From assembly GCF_023734775.1 (NCBI RefSeq), contig NZ_AP025732.1:4648501-4712500 (forward strand): a stretch of 64,000 nt of DNA, written 5' to 3'. Origin of the DNA: Nostoc cf. commune SO-36 (lineage in GTDB: Bacteria; Cyanobacteriota; Cyanobacteriia; Cyanobacteriales; Nostocaceae). This document shows positions 9,516 through 19,023 of the stretch, in pieces; the stretch's first letter is position 1, and the number at the start of each line of letters is the position of its first letter. A program made the translations under genes and the position numbers. Under the pieces are notes generated by a model. It worked only from the letters and a program-made list of their open reading frames with translations, was not told where the DNA came from and ran no database searches.

Positions 9516-9824
9516 TTAGTTTTCTACTTGTTTGAGTTTTTGAAAAATTTCATCAAGTGGTGACTCAGATTCATCAGGACAAAATTCTAAAGCAAGTCTC
9601 ACTTTTCCTTTTTTCCATCCCAAAGTACTAAATTGTAAAACTTCACAATTTAACCCTTGGGTATACAAATTTGCTTCATCTGTCTCTTCTGCTCCAATAT
9701 ATTCCTTAATTGCGGTAATCAAATCACGGACTTTAAAAGTTTTAGCAATATTTAACTTATTAAAAGTGTCTGGTTCTATAGACACAACTTCATCGTGATT
9801 TAGTCTCTCGAATCCATCTTCCAT
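9516..9824 (-). CDS. KGK domain protein
   Basis: 102 residues with ATG at 9822-9824 and a good ribosome-binding site (CAGGAGA) just upstream. The sequence contains the KGK-family signature WKKGKVRLALEFCPDE near the C-terminus (residues 70-85) and the typical N-terminal block around EVVSIEPDTFNKL. The KGK domain is found mainly in Nostoc-type cyanobacteria and has no known function. The gene is monocistronic, with its own terminator. Confidence 0.8.
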   Translation of the reverse strand: MEDGFERLNHDEVVSIEPDTFNKLNIAKTFKVRDLITAIKEYIGAEETDEANLYTQGLNCEVLQFSTLGWKKGKVRLALEFCPDESESPLDEIFQKLKQVEN

Positions 9825-9915
9825 AAAAATCTCCTGTCAATAAATATATATTTTCAGAGATATAACACTTCATCCGAAATAAAATGATAATTTAGTCATT
9901 GGTCATTGGTCATTA

Positions 9916-10040
9916 GAGACTTCCAAGAAATAAATTATCCAATCTTGTGGGGTGGGCATCTTGCCCGCCTTTGTTTACTGGGCGGGTGAGACGCCCACCC
10001 CACAATAAATAGTTGGATATTTTTTTATTTGGAAGTCCCT
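9916..10040. repeat. MITE-like repeat, ends GACTTCCAA / TTGGAAGTC
   Basis: Imperfect inverted ends (GAGACTTCCAAGAAATAAAT and ATTTTTTTATTTGGAAGTCC) enclose a strong central hairpin GTGGGGTGGGC / GCCCACCCCAC. A second member with the same ends but a different centre lies at 57346-57467. Confidence 0.7.
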
Positions 10041-10081
10041 TAGTCCTTGGTTATTATCGTAATAATTTGTGTATTGCACAA

Positions 10082-10108
10082 AGGGGCGAAGAAAAACTCT
10101 TCACCCCT
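10082..10108 (-). terminator. Terminator of ccsA
   Basis: AGGGG-GAAGA pairs with TCTTC-CCCCT (10082-10108, one mismatch) 30 bp after the ccsA stop; read on the minus strand the loop is T-rich. Confidence 0.5.
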
Positions 10109-10137
10109 CTGCATTTCAACTTAAATTAGTGAGGTTC

Positions 10138-11199
10138 TTAGAAAAACCAACCGTAAGAATGTAAACCTTTACCCAAAAGATTTACACCGAGATAGCAAAC
10201 CCAAACGACAAGCAAACCGGTGGAAGCTAAAATTGCAGGACTGCGCCCTTGCCAACCGTGAGTAATTCTGGCGTGAAGGTAGGCGGCGAATACTAACCAG
10301 GTGATTAATGCCCAAGTTTCTTTGGGATCCCAACTCCAGTAGGAACCCCAAGCTTCGTTAGCCCAAACCCCACCGGCAATGATGCCAATTGTCAGCAGGG
10401 GAAATCCTAATCCAATGATGCGATAGCTGATGTTATCGAGTGTTTCGGCAAGGCTAAGGCGCTGGGGTGAAAGAGGTTCAGCAGATGCAACGGCTTGAGA
10501 TTCAGGGGTAGTTACTAAATTCAAAACGGCAGTGTTACCGTTACCGTTGCCGTTGCTAGTAGTTTCAAAACGGGCAAAGCCATTATTTTCGACAGCAGGC
10601 GCTGGTGGTTGAGAAATTAGTTCAGATGCTTTGTGCAAGCGATAGCCGTTGCTGCGATAGCCGCCAGTACCAACAGAACTACCTTGTAATTGAATATTTT
10701 GACCGCGAGTGACAATTAAGAAAGCGATCGCTAATAATGAACCCACCATCAAAGCAGAATAACTCAACATCATCACGCTGACATGCATCATCAGCCAATT
10801 TGACTTCAAGGCAGGTACTAGGGGTTCTGACGCTTGCATTTGCGATGGTAGTGTCATAGTAGCAAAAGCAGTTATCGCCATTGCCACAGGAGCGGTCGCA
10901 ACTCCCACTAAACGGCTACGGCTACTATTTTCAGCAATTAGATGGACGGCGGTAATTCCCCAAGTTAAGAAAAACAGAGATTCATAGAGATTACTTAAGG
11001 GAAAGTAACCAGCTTCGATCCATCGTGCCCCTAATAGAGTAGCAATGCACAAATTTGCGATCGCCATCCCAGATGTCCCCAAAGCAGCTAAATAAGGTAG
11101 ATTCGGAAAAGCTGCGCCTCCCCAATACACCAGCATTGTCAGGAATAATATGGCAAAGGAGGCATTGTCCAGCCAGTTCTGGAGTACAACTAGATTCAT
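10138..11199 (-). CDS. ccsA: Cytochrome c biogenesis protein CcsA (System II, called CcsB in some databases)
   Basis: 353 residues, a polytopic thylakoid/cytoplasmic membrane protein. Together with Ccs1 it delivers haem for covalent attachment to c-type cytochromes such as cytochrome f and c6. The diagnostic tryptophan-rich WWD motif is present near the C-terminus ([18 protein letters not shown]), with conserved His residues in [13 protein letters not shown] and HGW flanking it. The N-terminal part includes [16 protein letters not shown], also typical. A low-complexity hydrophilic insert (about residues 170-240, with GNGNGN) separates the two membrane parts, as in other cyanobacterial CcsA proteins. 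No ccs1 is nearby. Confidence 0.93.
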   Translation of the reverse strand: MNLVVLQNWLDNASFAILFLTMLVYWGGAAFPNLPYLAALGTSGMAIANLCIATLLGARWIEAGYFPLSNLYESLFFLTWGITAVHLIAENSSRSRLVGVATAPVAMAITAFATMTLPSQMQASEPLVPALKSNWLMMHVSVMMLSYSALMVGSLLAIAFLIVTRGQNIQLQGSSVGTGGYRSNGYRLHKASELISQPPAPAVENNGFARFETTSNGNGNGNTAVLNLVTTPESQAVASAEPLSPQRLSLAETLDNISYRIIGLGFPLLTIGIIAGGVWANEAWGSYWSWDPKETWALITWLVFAAYLHARITHGWQGRSPAILASTGLLVVWVCYLGVNLLGKGLHSYGWFF

Positions 11200-11382
11200 A
11201 AAGTGTTCTCTCCGTGGATAATTTAAAATATGGATTCTGACTGTTCTGATCCTATATGTTTAGAGGATTATGGCACAGGACGAATGGAAAATAGGGATTG
11301 GAGACTAGCGAAAATAAGTATTTGGTTCATATCCCAACCAATCTTAAAAAAATTTCTTCCCTTGTAACCATTACCCAGTCCC

Positions 11383-13152
11383 CTATTTAACAGAGTCGCT
11401 CTTATTGCTTTCTGGACTAGGCAAAGCAGTCGCGTTAGTAACTTTTTTGAGTGCGATAAAAATGTCGTAGCGGTTACTACGACTATCGCTGACAGCAGAT
11501 GTCATCCCAATTGAGCGTGTTGCATCTAACAAAATTCGTTGATTGGGAATTAGGGTTGGTAAAGGGAAATTTTTCACAGTTCGTTCCACATCCAGAAAAA
11601 ATTGACCATTTGTCGGATTTGGTTCTGTAGGAACTGTTTGTTGAAAGGGAATCGTGCTAGCTAATGCATTGTTCGGTTTAGGAACAATTTTATCCGTGAT
11701 TGGAGCGCCCACTACTAAAAAGGCGACATCTCCATCTAACCAACCGTGGGTAGCAGTTAACGTACCGTAAGGTGAAACCCAGTTTACAACAGGTCGATCT
11801 GCGACTTTCCCCGGTTGAACTTGGAACTGGTATTGATTTCTCATCACGTCATCTAGCTGTTTTAAGGATGCTTCAGCTGATTGGCGTAAACTTTGCCCGT
11901 TGTAGGCATTGCTTGCCTGTACCATGAACACTAGACCTGCACGGAAATCATCTGATGAACCTGCTTTTGGAGTATTAGGAATCAATGATAAGGAAAATTC
12001 GCCTTTCATCCAACTGAGCAAATCCTTATCTAAATCGAGATTAATCAGAGATTTTACACCGCCTCGTAGCTGTTCTGGTGCGATCGGCGACAAAGGATTT
12101 CGCTGAGATGTTAAAACATAGTCTCCCCACAACCTCTGTAAGTTACCCCCCGAAAGCATCATCAAGGTTTCCTCTGGTACGCGGCTTTGCATTTTCCCAG
12201 CTTTGTTTTCCACCGCCAGCACTCTTTGACTATTAGGGTTTAGCCAAGAAACGCCCTTGAAGCGGATTCCTTCTGACTCTAAAGTCATTGTCCCCGCTAA
12301 ACCTTGGTTATTTTGCAGTTGAGCCAATACTTGAGCAGGTAAAGGGCGGTTTGGAGAAGCGGCGGCTATTTTGGCTGCTATTGGCACATTTACATAAAAC
12401 TGGGCAAAGGGTTGGTAGTTGGCGATTTTCGGGAAATTCTCTGCAAAGCCGCCACTTGTAGCTAAAGATGTTTTATTTTTGTAGGCATCGATCGCTCTTT
12501 CTGTGGCTTTGGCACTATCAGTTATGACTAAAAAGCGCCCATCTAGTAATGCTGCGGAGAAGATTTCCCCTGGTTGTCCCTCACTTTGTTTGATGGCAAT
12601 CCCTTGATAACTACGGTCAATCCATTTACCTTGTTTAAGGGTTTTAGGTTGTGCCAAGATGTTTTTGGCGATTTCTGGGTTTTTCACTGGCAATACCATT
12701 ACCATCGACTGCTGATCGCTAGCAGCATCTTCATTGGTGGTAACTGGTTTGGGTACAGATTTATTCTCTATTGGTGGGGCAAGAATTGCGATCGCAATGT
12801 CATTGCCTACCCAAGGAGCGATATCTTTCTGAAAGTCGTAACCATTATTAGTCAGAAAGCGATCGCGTAACTGGACTAAATTTTTGTCCAGTTCTGTTTG
12901 GGTTTCTCTTGTCCCAAACTGCCGCAATTTTTGCCACTGCTGGGGATCTGTTGTTAAAGAAACCGCAAACAGAGCATCACCAGGAATAATATTTGCACCG
13001 ACCAGCAAATCGCTAGCAGATATTTGTCTCTGGGCTAACAACCAGTATCCTACACTCCCCCCAACAATCAATAACCCAGCAGCCGAGAGCGTCAACACCA
13101 GAGACGATTTCTTATTTTTCTTCATCGGAACAGACACAAGAGGCGGTGCCAT
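11383..13152 (-). CDS. DUF3352 domain-containing membrane-anchored protein (second copy)
   Basis: 589 residues, ATG at 13150-13152; a second in-frame ATG at 13125 (MKKNKKSS) would give a more classical start before the membrane segment. A positive patch and one hydrophobic segment (LVLTLSAAGLLIVGGSVGYW, residues 18-37) precede a long soluble region. Blocks such as GDALFAVSLTTDPQQWQKL and DFQKDIAPWVGNDIAIAI align by eye with the DUF3352 protein at 4219-5880, so the two are paralogues. Function unknown. It is followed on the same strand by ccsA after 183 bp, which could be incidental. Confidence 0.8.
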   Translation of the reverse strand: MAPPLVSVPMKKNKKSSLVLTLSAAGLLIVGGSVGYWLLAQRQISASDLLVGANIIPGDALFAVSLTTDPQQWQKLRQFGTRETQTELDKNLVQLRDRFLTNNGYDFQKDIAPWVGNDIAIAILAPPIENKSVPKPVTTNEDAASDQQSMVMVLPVKNPEIAKNILAQPKTLKQGKWIDRSYQGIAIKQSEGQPGEIFSAALLDGRFLVITDSAKATERAIDAYKNKTSLATSGGFAENFPKIANYQPFAQFYVNVPIAAKIAAASPNRPLPAQVLAQLQNNQGLAGTMTLESEGIRFKGVSWLNPNSQRVLAVENKAGKMQSRVPEETLMMLSGGNLQRLWGDYVLTSQRNPLSPIAPEQLRGGVKSLINLDLDKDLLSWMKGEFSLSLIPNTPKAGSSDDFRAGLVFMVQASNAYNGQSLRQSAEASLKQLDDVMRNQYQFQVQPGKVADRPVVNWVSPYGTLTATHGWLDGDVAFLVVGAPITDKIVPKPNNALASTIPFQQTVPTEPNPTNGQFFLDVERTVKNFPLPTLIPNQRILLDATRSIGMTSAVSDSRSNRYDIFIALKKVTNATALPSPESNKSDSVK

Positions 13153-13643
13153 TGAAACCTATACCTCATATTTGCAAACTCATTACTTGCTTAATTGGTT
13201 AAGTTAACCAAGAAGCTTCTTGTGATCTAAGGCAGTTAACTTCATAAATTTTTTCACTTTAGATATTTATGATATTTCCGTAATCAACCTTCCCGAATGT
13301 TTCAAAAACAGTGTTTTCCTGGTTAGTTACCTTTTTTAACACGCTTTATTGAATTTCGCAGGAAACTTCTTTCAGACGGTTGTCTTTTTCGGAAAGTCTC
13401 CGAAAGTTAACAGCCGTCATTTCAAGCACTTTGAGGATATAACTAACTTGGGCATTGGTGCAAGTAATCAGTAACCCACACCACCTTATATTTACAGAGC
13501 TTCCATCTGTGGTATTGACTTTATCTAAACAAGATCAATTCAGTATCCGGGATTTTACATAAATTACAAATCTTCGAAGTCACTGGCGCAAAATTCCCAC
13601 ACTCTGGGGCACACTGCAAAATATGAAAAACTTTTAAATAATA
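13153..13643. other. Intergenic region, 491 bp
   Basis: No gene is supported on either strand. It should hold the promoter of the downstream DUF3352 gene (minus strand). A short imperfect inverted repeat around 13373-13418 (CAGACGGTTGTC ... GTTAACAGCCGT) is the only structure seen. Confidence 0.5.
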
Positions 13644-14273
13644 CTATGCATCAGCATTAACAGCACTCAACTGCATAGACCCCAAATATTTGGTTAAATA
13701 AGGTGAAAAAACTTCATAAATTAATGTGAGTGGCTGTCCATGATGCCAAAACAAGTAGTGGCGGCCCCAAAAAGGCCCAGTTACACCAAAACCCGACTCT
13801 AGTGCCAATGAGTCACCATAGTAAATTCCTCGAACATCCCGATACAATTCTGTGCGAAGACGAGCTAAACTTGCCCAAATTGGTAATGAACGGTTTTGCA
13901 AATACTCATCAACATGACTCGCTTCCCACCACGAAGTAGCATACGCTAATCGTTGGCCAGAAGCGGTACGCAGCCATACTTGGCGTCGTAATCGTGGACC
14001 TGGGACAGCTTGGATTAACTCAGGAGCAGCATCCAAGTCCATGCCAATCAATGACATATCAATAACATCTACTTCTACAGCCTCACCTGTGAGCAATTCT
14101 AAGTGACGTGTTGGGGAGCCGTCACCCAAGAGCATTAGCTGCCATGCAGGTGCTAGCTGAGTGTGAGGTAAACTTTGCTGAATTATTTCCTCCCCTCCTT
14201 GCCAAATCGGAGTGAGGCGATGCCAAGCTGGTGGCAGTGTTAGGTTGTTTGTCGGCGTAAAAGTAATAGTCAA
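13644..14273 (-). CDS. Chorismate lyase, cyanobacterial type (4-hydroxybenzoate synthase)
   Basis: 209 residues matching the DUF98/chorismate lyase family of cyanobacteria. Characteristic blocks are PAWQLMLLGDGSPTRHLELL, SLIGMDLDAAPELIQAVPGP and RRQVWLRTASGQRLAYATSW. In cyanobacteria this enzyme removes pyruvate from chorismate to give 4-hydroxybenzoate, the head-group precursor of plastoquinone. It is the functional counterpart of UbiC but distant in sequence. No prenyltransferase gene is adjacent. The ATG at 14273 leaves a short distance to the upstream tRNA region. Confidence 0.85.
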   Translation of the reverse strand: MTITFTPTNNLTLPPAWHRLTPIWQGGEEIIQQSLPHTQLAPAWQLMLLGDGSPTRHLELLTGEAVEVDVIDMSLIGMDLDAAPELIQAVPGPRLRRQVWLRTASGQRLAYATSWWEASHVDEYLQNRSLPIWASLARLRTELYRDVRGIYYGDSLALESGFGVTGPFWGRHYLFWHHGQPLTLIYEVFSPYLTKYLGSMQLSAVNADA

Positions 14274-14412
14274 TGCTTTTTACAAAACTTTACCTATCTC
14301 TATAAAAGCATAAAAAACTAGTACTTTAACAAGGCAAGTTTGGCTAGTATTTAGTAAGCAATTTAGTACTTCAAGCAAGGACTAAATTCCTTACTATATA
14401 TAATTATATTTA

Positions 14413-14456
14413 AGGGTCAATAGTCTAAGGTTTTTTGCTCCTTAACTATTGACCCT
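14413..14456 (-). terminator. Hairpin terminator downstream of tRNA-Leu
   Basis: A perfect 12-bp stem, AGGGTCAATAGT (14413-14424) with ACTATTGACCCT (14445-14456), continues inward with an AAGG/CCTT pairing. It begins 20 bp past the 3' end of the minus-strand tRNA gene. Confidence 0.65.
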
Positions 14457-14475
14457 ATGATTAGACAAGCGAAAA

Positions 14476-14556
14476 TGCGGATGGGGAGACTCGAACTCCC
14501 AAGGCAAAGCCACACGCACCTCAAGCGTGCGCGTATACCAATTCCGCCACATCCGC
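14476..14556 (-). tRNA. tRNA-Leu (anticodon GAG)
   Basis: The minus strand reads GCGGATG at its 5' end (14556 leftward) and CATCCGC plus discriminator A at its 3' end (14476), forming a 7-bp acceptor stem. The anticodon stem-loop CACGC-TTGAGGT-GCGTG gives anticodon GAG (reads CUC/CUU). A variable arm longer than usual (GGCTTTGCC) and the T-arm GGGAGTTCGAGTCTCCC make it a class II tRNA, as expected for leucine. CCA is not encoded. Confidence 0.95.
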
Positions 14557-14990
14557 ACGGGTTGTCTAAATATAGACTATAGCATAAGAAAATAATTATA
14601 GTAAGGTGATATCTAAATTCAGTTGCTCAAAAATATAAATTTTCTCAAGGCGGTATCTGGCTGACAGAAATCTAGCACCTGCACAAGTGATATTAAAAAG
14701 GGTAGAACTACTGTGTTCGGTGCGGTGCGATGACGTACCCGCCCGTCGTAGGCTATGTCTACGACTGGCTACACCTACGCAAAAGCCCAGCTTGGTAGTC
14801 TAGCCAAGACTTACAGCAGCAATGTTGTTAGTGTAGTAAGACCCAAAGACGCAGCAAGCGTGCAATATGCAAGTTTGCTTAGAATCAGGGTGGCGAATCT
14901 CCTGCGATAATTTGAAATAATGCGGAAGCGTTGTTCTAAGTTGGATCAGAGAAAATGTCAATCTACTGGTAATGATATCGAAACTAAAAA
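14557..14990. other. Intergenic region upstream of accC, 434 bp
   Basis: No gene seen. It contains a dispersed repeat fragment (14736-14780, GTCGTAGGCTATGTCTACGA and CTACACCTACGC) of the type found near many other genes here. The tRNA-Leu promoter (leftward) and the accC promoter (rightward) must lie here. Confidence 0.5.
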
Positions 14991-16334
14991 ATGAAGTTTG
15001 ACAAAATATTAATTGCCAATCGGGGAGAAATCGCCCTTCGCATTCTCCGCGCCTGTGAAGAAATGGGGATTGCGACAGTTGCAGTTCACTCCACCGTTGA
15101 CCGTAATGCTCTCCACGTCCAACTTGCTGATGAAGCGGTTTGTATTGGCGAACCTGCTAGCAGTAAAAGTTATTTGAATATTCCCAATATTATTGCTGCT
15201 GCACTGACGCGCAATGCGACTGCAATTCATCCAGGCTATGGCTTTTTGGCAGAAAATGCCCGGTTTGCTGAAATCTGTGCCGACCATCATATTGCTTTTA
15301 TTGGCCCAACTCCAGAAGCTATAAAGCTGATGGGGGATAAATCCACTGCCAAAGAAACCATGCAAAAAGCTGGAGTACCCACGGTACCTGGTAGTGAAGG
15401 ATTGGTAGAATCCGAGCAAGAAGGATTAGGATTCGCCAAGGATATCGGCTATCCAGTAATGATTAAAGCCACAGCGGGTGGTGGTGGACGGGGTATGCGC
15501 CTAGTTCGTTCTGAAGATGAATTTGTCAAACTTTTCCTCGCGGCCCAAGGAGAAGCAGGAGCAGCTTTTGGGAATTCTGGCGTTTATATAGAAAAATTTA
15601 TTGAACGTCCGCGCCACATCGAATTTCAAATTTTGGCGGATAACTACGGTAACGTGATCCATTTGGGTGAGCGGGATTGCTCAATTCAGCGCCGGAATCA
15701 AAAGCTACTAGAAGAAGCCCCTAGTCCGGCTCTCGACCAAGACCTACGTGAGAAAATGGGACAAGCTGCTGTCAAAGCTGCCCAATTCATTAATTACAGT
15801 GGGGCGGGTACTATCGAGTTTCTCTTGGATAGATCCGGTAAATTCTACTTTATGGAAATGAACACCCGGATTCAAGTAGAACATCCTGTAACAGAGATGA
15901 TTACTGGGATAGACTTGGTTGCTGAACAAATCCGCATTGCCCAAGGGGAAAGACTCAAGCTTACCCAAGACCAAGTAGTATTACGAGGTCATTCGATTGA
16001 GTGCCGGATTAACGCTGAAGATCCCGATCATGATTTTCGGCCTTCTCCTGGACGAATCAGTGGCTATCTTCCCCCTGGAGGCCCTGGTGTTCGGATTGAT
16101 TCACACGTTTACACAGATTACCAAATCCCGCCTTACTACGATTCCTTAATCGGCAAGTTAATTGTTTGGGCCCCAGACAGACCCACTGCTATTAACCGCA
16201 TGAAACGCGCACTCCGGGAATGTGCCATCACTGGATTACCCACAACTATCGGATTTCATCAAAGAATTATGGAAACTCCACAGTTTTTGCAGGGTAATGT
16301 CTATACAAATTTTGTGCAGGAAATGAACGGCTAG
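14991..16334 (+). CDS. accC: Acetyl-CoA carboxylase, biotin carboxylase subunit
   Basis: 447 residues, the standard AccC length. It catalyses ATP-dependent carboxylation of biotin on the carrier protein AccB, the first half-reaction of malonyl-CoA formation for fatty acid synthesis. Visible motifs are the N-terminal biotin carboxylase start [18 protein letters not shown], the ATP-grasp glycine loop GGGGRGMR, the catalytic segment [13 protein letters not shown] and the active-site [13 protein letters not shown]. Start ATG at 14991. The other ACC subunits (accA, accB, accD) are not in the window, as is normal for cyanobacteria where they are scattered. Confidence 0.97.
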   Translation: MKFDKILIANRGEIALRILRACEEMGIATVAVHSTVDRNALHVQLADEAVCIGEPASSKSYLNIPNIIAAALTRNATAIHPGYGFLAENARFAEICADHHIAFIGPTPEAIKLMGDKSTAKETMQKAGVPTVPGSEGLVESEQEGLGFAKDIGYPVMIKATAGGGGRGMRLVRSEDEFVKLFLAAQGEAGAAFGNSGVYIEKFIERPRHIEFQILADNYGNVIHLGERDCSIQRRNQKLLEEAPSPALDQDLREKMGQAAVKAAQFINYSGAGTIEFLLDRSGKFYFMEMNTRIQVEHPVTEMITGIDLVAEQIRIAQGERLKLTQDQVVLRGHSIECRINAEDPDHDFRPSPGRISGYLPPGGPGVRIDSHVYTDYQIPPYYDSLIGKLIVWAPDRPTAINRMKRALRECAITGLPTTIGFHQRIMETPQFLQGNVYTNFVQEMNG

Positions 16335-16446
16335 GGGAATGGGAAGAGGGCAGGGGAGCAGGGAGCAGGGAGCAGAGGGGAAAGAGGTAATTTTTACTTC
16401 TCTCCGATTCCCAATTCCCAATGCCCCATTCCCAATTCCCAATTCC
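16335..16446. repeat. Short-tandem low-complexity repeat between accC and yggT
   Basis: Runs of (A/G)GGGAGCAGGGAGCAGG-type and CCCAATTCCCAATGCCCC-type degenerate heptamers fill the whole gap between the convergent accC and yggT genes. Related blocks sit at 18984-19022 and 19552-19672. This is the short tandemly repeated repetitive (STRR) style typical of Nostoc. Confidence 0.65.
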
Positions 16447-16740
16447 CTAATTCACACGAGATATCATAGTCAGCAATCCTTGCTGACCTAGTAATATTTC
16501 TCGTAGCAGGCTGAAGATGCCAACCCAAATAATAGGTGTAATGTCTACCCCACCTATAGGTTGCACTAGCTTTCGCAACGGTATTAAAAATGGTTCGGTA
16601 GGCCAAGCTATTAAGTTAAAGGGCAAACGATTCAGATTCACTTGCGGATACCAAGTGAGAATGATCCGAAATATAAATAAAAATGTCATCACCCCTAACA
16701 CAGGGCCAAGAATCCAAGCAGTCAGGTCAACACCAGTCAT
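16447..16740 (-). CDS. YggT family membrane protein
   Basis: 97 residues with two hydrophobic segments (GPVLGVMTFLFIFRIILTWY and ITPIIWVGIFSLLREILLG) separated by the conserved YggT block NRLPFNLIAWPTEPFLIPLR. YggT proteins (Ycf19-like in plastids) are small integral membrane proteins linked to thylakoid or cell-division-related membrane organisation; the exact role here cannot be read from sequence. The C-terminus reaches the repeat block separating it from accC. Confidence 0.88.
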   Translation of the reverse strand: MTGVDLTAWILGPVLGVMTFLFIFRIILTWYPQVNLNRLPFNLIAWPTEPFLIPLRKLVQPIGGVDITPIIWVGIFSLLREILLGQQGLLTMISRVN

Positions 16741-17045
16741 CGGTTTAAGGTACTATCTATCGTAAAGAAAGAAAAACTTAGGCAACGGCAAGCCGCACTT
16801 TGCGACGCCGAATAGCCCATTGTAGACATCGCTAAAAAATTTTAAGCTTTGTAAAGCACTCTCATCATTATTTTAACTAAATGCTGTCACTTAGTTCTGA
16901 AATACAAAAGCAAGCTTGCCCACGCGGTTAAGTCAAAAACTGGTGAAAGAAATTACCAAGTTTGGCAGTTCAGAGTTAGAGGCTTCTCAAGAAAGTAATA
17001 CACTATTAAAATTAGGATGAAGTGTGTAAAAAAAGGTTTAGAAGT

Positions 17046-17165
17046 ATGACGCCTTCTTTAGCAAATTTTCTTTGGAGTCTGCTATGGGGTACTGCAATTG
17101 TTGTAATACCCGTTACAGTTGGTCTAATTTTCATTAGCCAAAAAGATAAAATTCAGCGTTCATAA
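17046..17165 (+). CDS. psbX: Photosystem II protein PsbX
   Basis: A 39-codon gene beginning MTPSLANFLWSLLWGTAIVV and ending SQKDKIQRS. It has one transmembrane helix and the conserved TPSLxNFLWSL start of PsbX, a low-molecular-mass subunit at the periphery of photosystem II near the QB/cytochrome b559 side. It is short and so easily missed in annotation. The next gene on the same strand is ycf66, 247 bp downstream. A palindrome GAGAGTTAA/TTAACTCTC (17173-17191) directly after the stop could terminate it. Confidence 0.95.
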   Translation: MTPSLANFLWSLLWGTAIVVIPVTVGLIFISQKDKIQRS

Positions 17166-17412
17166 TGCTTATGAGAGTTAAATTAACTCTCACAATCGAT
17201 TGTCTGTCACTTATCTACTTAATTGCACCAAAAGCTACAGAAACTGCTGCTGGCAAGAGTTGTAGATGACAGACATAGGTGTTTTTATTTTTCGGTGAAC
17301 AGCTTCAGAGCTTCTTTGCCAGAGGCTTTGAAGCTTCAATATATTGTCCCTAACTACAGTAGTGATTTTAATTGTGACTCGCTAACATAGATTTGATATT
17401 GGGAAAACAGCA

Positions 17413-18336
17413 ATGATAAATTTTGGGCTGAACTCAGCCAGTTTTCTGGCTCAGGTAAATTTTGGGGCAAACTCAGCCAGTATTCTAGGAATTTTCCTGG
17501 CTGTGGCTGGGGCAGCACTGTATTTTCTCCGCACTGTGCGTCCAGAATTGTCACGAGATCAAGATATCTTTTTTGCGGCAGTTGGCTTGCTCTGCGGCTT
17601 TATTCTCGTCTTTCAAGGATGGCGGCTAGACCCGATTCTACAATTTGGTCAACTGCTTTTAGTTGGTACAACTGTGTTTTTTGCAGTTGAAAGTATTCGT
17701 CTGCGGAGTATAGCTACCCAACAAGCAAAGCGCAACACTCCGATTGTGGATGAAGACCGGCCGGTTAGCGATCGCTATTCTTACAACGATCGCAGAAAGT
17801 ATCAAGCTGAAATGGATGCAGATTTAGATCCATTGCCTTACGAAGACGAGGAGGAACGCCCCGTGCGTGCCCGGATTCGTGGTAGCAGGGATGAAATTTC
17901 AACTCGTGATGACTACTACCAGGAGCAACCCCCTCGTCGTTCAGAACGCCGCAATAGCAGTAGTGAAAGACAGCCTTCAGGGGATAGAACAGGGGATAGA
18001 ACACGTCGGCGTACTTCTGGGCGTCCTGCGAATAGACCTTCTGAAAGCGTTGGAGAAGAAAATTGGGGTTCTTCATCTAGGGAAGTTGATGATTGGGAAA
18101 GTTCGAGTGGGGAAGTTAGAAAACCTTCTCGCCGCAGCAATAACGGGCCCCAGCGTCCCGAAAGTCGTGAAGATGATGTTGCTCCAAGACCAAGAAGGCG
18201 TCGTCCACCCACTGACTCAACTTCTCGAAGACCCCGCGAAGATGATGATGCGATTCCAACTGATTATGTGCCATATAATCCGATTGAAATGCCAAATGAG
18301 GGGCCAGATAATTCGACCGATTTTGATGATGTTTAA
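17413..18336 (+). CDS. ycf66: Ycf66 family protein
   Basis: 307 residues. The N-terminal third has three hydrophobic segments with typical Ycf66 blocks (NFGANSASILGIFLAVAGAA, LYFLRTVRPELSRDQDIFFA and LDPILQFGQLLLVGTTVFFA). The remaining two thirds are a highly charged, low-complexity tail rich in Arg, Asp, Glu and Ser, which is probably disordered. Ycf66 is conserved in cyanobacteria and some plastids; no function is established. It follows psbX on the same strand, which suggests a thylakoid context. Confidence 0.88.
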   Translation: MINFGLNSASFLAQVNFGANSASILGIFLAVAGAALYFLRTVRPELSRDQDIFFAAVGLLCGFILVFQGWRLDPILQFGQLLLVGTTVFFAVESIRLRSIATQQAKRNTPIVDEDRPVSDRYSYNDRRKYQAEMDADLDPLPYEDEEERPVRARIRGSRDEISTRDDYYQEQPPRRSERRNSSSERQPSGDRTGDRTRRRTSGRPANRPSESVGEENWGSSSREVDDWESSSGEVRKPSRRSNNGPQRPESREDDVAPRPRRRRPPTDSTSRRPREDDDAIPTDYVPYNPIEMPNEGPDNSTDFDDV

Positions 18337-18383
18337 AACAGTTAGCCTAGAAATAAGTTTAGAGGCGACGGAAAACAGTTGAG

Positions 18384-18944
18384 GTGGAAAAATTTACGCC
18401 TATATTTTGGCTCCAAAGACCAATTCATTGGAGCCTGATTTTTGGTTTAACAAGTTTGCTTGTATCTTGTGGTTCTAATGATATTCCTATAGGGCCTACT
18501 TCTCTCAACAGTCGCTACACCGAGGAGCAACCTGTTTTGAGTGGAAATGGACGCTTTTTAGCCTTTGTATCTAATCGAAATGGTAATCAACAGTTACTTA
18601 TGTACGATTTGGAGAGGCAACTATTTATTAGCACGCCGGGGATAAACCGAGCAGAGACAATTGCTGAAAGTCCTAGCTTGAGCTATACCGGGCGTTATAT
18701 TGCTTATCTTACTAGTGACCAAGGTAGACCTGTGGTAGCGCTTTACGATCGCGCTACGCAACAGTCGCAAATCATCACACCAACCTATCGCGGCTGGGTC
18801 AGAAAACCAAATATCAGCCCTGATGGACGTTATGTTGTCTTTGAAACCGCCAGCCGTGGTCAATGGGATATTGAAGTTTTAGACCGGGGGCCGAATATTG
18901 AGTTAGACATTCCTAATGGTGCAACCGTCGGTTCACCTCCGTAG
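18384..18944 (+). CDS. TolB-like beta-propeller lipoprotein
   Basis: 186 residues from a GTG start. An N-terminal signal with a lipobox (LTSLLVSC, Cys about residue 29) indicates an exported lipoprotein. The rest consists of PD40/WD40-like TolB repeats, each of the form ...SGNGRFLAFVSNRNGNQQLL, SYTGRYIAYLTSDQGRPVV and SPDGRYVVFETASRGQWDIE. Only three or four blades are present, fewer than a full propeller, so it may pair with the very similar neighbour at 19024-19548. Function unknown, likely periplasmic. Confidence 0.8.
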   Translation: MEKFTPIFWLQRPIHWSLIFGLTSLLVSCGSNDIPIGPTSLNSRYTEEQPVLSGNGRFLAFVSNRNGNQQLLMYDLERQLFISTPGINRAETIAESPSLSYTGRYIAYLTSDQGRPVVALYDRATQQSQIITPTYRGWVRKPNISPDGRYVVFETASRGQWDIEVLDRGPNIELDIPNGATVGSPP

Positions 18945-19023
18945 GCGAGATGAGAGAGATGAGGAGGATGAGGGAGAATATCCAATGCCCCATGCCCAAT
19001 GCCCCATGCCCAATTCCCAATAT